Source: Halalkalibacter alkalisediminis (GTDB taxonomy: Bacteria > Bacillota > Bacilli > Bacillales > Bacillaceae_D). From it: a stretch of 64,000 nt of DNA. Under the pieces are notes generated by a model. It searched no databases. It was not told the DNA's origin and saw nothing but the letters and a program-made list of their open reading frames with translations. Shown in pieces: positions 63,530 through 64,000 of this stretch. Positions within the stretch are counted from its first letter, which is position 1. Every line of letters begins with the position of its first letter. Both the position numbers and the translations under genes were made by a program. The DNA lies in the NCBI RefSeq assembly GCF_028610705.1, contig NZ_JAQQWT010000001.1, positions 372,001-436,000 of the forward strand, read 5' to 3'.

Positions 63530-63988
63530 ATGATGAGACATTACGAGTTATATATTGTTGAAGAAGATGTTGCTCGTCAATACTACGGACAAGAATCCAA
63601 GTTATTTTATTTATTCTTAGAACATGAAAAAGTAAGAGGGTCGCAAAAAGAAATTTTACGGAAACAAATCGAATATATTACGAAACCCATTCCGTCGCTT
63701 TTATTACAACAAAAATTAAAACAAGATTTAACCAAAATAGATGGGTACCGTAAGAAAAAAAATAATCATGTAATTGAGATTGCAGAACGAGACTCTAAAG
63801 CAGAGCTAGTTATTGGAGCGGATGCACTCTATTTAACGGCCAAAGGAACATATGAAGTTGAAACGTTGTTTTTTGAAATCTTAAGGAAAGTTGAACCCTC
63901 ATTCTTTGCTTTTTCAATAGATGATCACCGATTTGGTTGGTTAAAACCCTTGAAACAAGAAGATTTTTTACGAATGAATCAAGTTTAA
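63530..63988 (+). CDS. sirA: Sporulation inhibitor of replication SirA
   Basis: 152 residues from ATG 63530 (MMRHYELYIVEEDVARQYYGQ); ATG 63533 and GTG 63524 are alternatives. It aligns over its length with B. subtilis SirA (YneE): xRHYxxY N-terminus, QIEYITKPIP, YEVETLFFEILRKVEPSFFAF and the C-terminal RFGWLKPLK. SirA binds DnaA domain I at sporulation onset and blocks new rounds of replication. A Spo0A box lies upstream. Confidence 0.93.
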   Translation: MMRHYELYIVEEDVARQYYGQESKLFYLFLEHEKVRGSQKEILRKQIEYITKPIPSLLLQQKLKQDLTKIDGYRKKKNNHVIEIAERDSKAELVIGADALYLTAKGTYEVETLFFEILRKVEPSFFAFSIDDHRFGWLKPLKQEDFLRMNQV

Positions 63989-64000
63989 ATCAGATTAGAA

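Overview
The window is chromosomal DNA from a low-GC, endospore-forming Firmicute of the Bacillaceae. It follows the Bacillus subtilis gene order closely from rpsO-pnp through dpaAB-asd-dapGA, rnjB, tepA, spoIIIE, the ymf genes, pgsA-cinA-recA, rny-ymdB-spoVS, miaB-ricA-cotE-mutSL, miaA-hfq, spoVK, hflX-ynbB-glnA, lexA/yneA-yneB-ynzC-tkt to sirA. Sporulation genes (dpaA, dpaB, spoIIIE, spoVS, cotE, spoVK, sirA) and Gram-positive AGGAGG-type ribosome binding sites support this. Protein sequences are diverged from B. subtilis and resemble alkaliphilic or halotolerant Bacillus relatives, but the species cannot be named from the sequence alone.

Layout. 1-7.0 kb: RNA decay (pnp), a deacetylase-like protein with a broken active site (ylxY), protease mlpA, ymxH and the sigma-K-type dipicolinate synthase operon. 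7.0-10.4 kb: asd-dapG-dapA, feeding diaminopimelate and dipicolinate synthesis. 10.5-16 kb: RNase J2, tepA-ylzJ, spoIIIE. 16-24.6 kb: ymfC, the ymfF/ymfH M16 pair, ymfI, ymfJ, ymfK, rodZ-like ymfM, a structured RNA element, pgsA and cinA. 24.6-31 kb: a DEAD-box helicase inserted between cinA and recA, SOS-controlled recA, then a four-gene operon encoding an Mre11/SbcD-like nuclease and a Rad50/SbcC-like ATPase split into separate polypeptides. 31-47.4 kb: rny, ymdB, spoVS, korAB, miaB-ricA, cotE, mutSL, a methyltransferase, miaA, hfq.

47.4-50.7 kb is an accessory insertion on the minus strand: a permease operon with a palindromic operator, an upstream small gene interrupted by a stop, and a 46-residue Cys protein; then a tyrosine recombinase with degenerate catalytic residues and a 49-residue membrane protein. 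51-56.3 kb: spoVK, hflX, ynbB, glnA, with a perfect GlnR/TnrA box but no glnR. 56.3-58.7 kb is prophage debris: the glnA 3' end is duplicated around an integrase fragment and an amidase fragment, and a holin gene lies just outside. Between them a cyclic-di-GMP-I riboswitch precedes an orphan 104-residue gene. 59-64 kb: lexA divergent from the SOS operon yneA-yneB, then ynzC, tkt and sirA.

The strongest leads are the split SbcCD-like module behind recA, the riboswitch with a pairable anti-Shine-Dalgarno sequence, the collapsed prophage in glnA, the small permease operon, the structured ymfM-pgsA RNA, and a dispersed hairpin repeat found after rny and after mutL. No tRNA, rRNA, CRISPR array or intact insertion sequence was seen.
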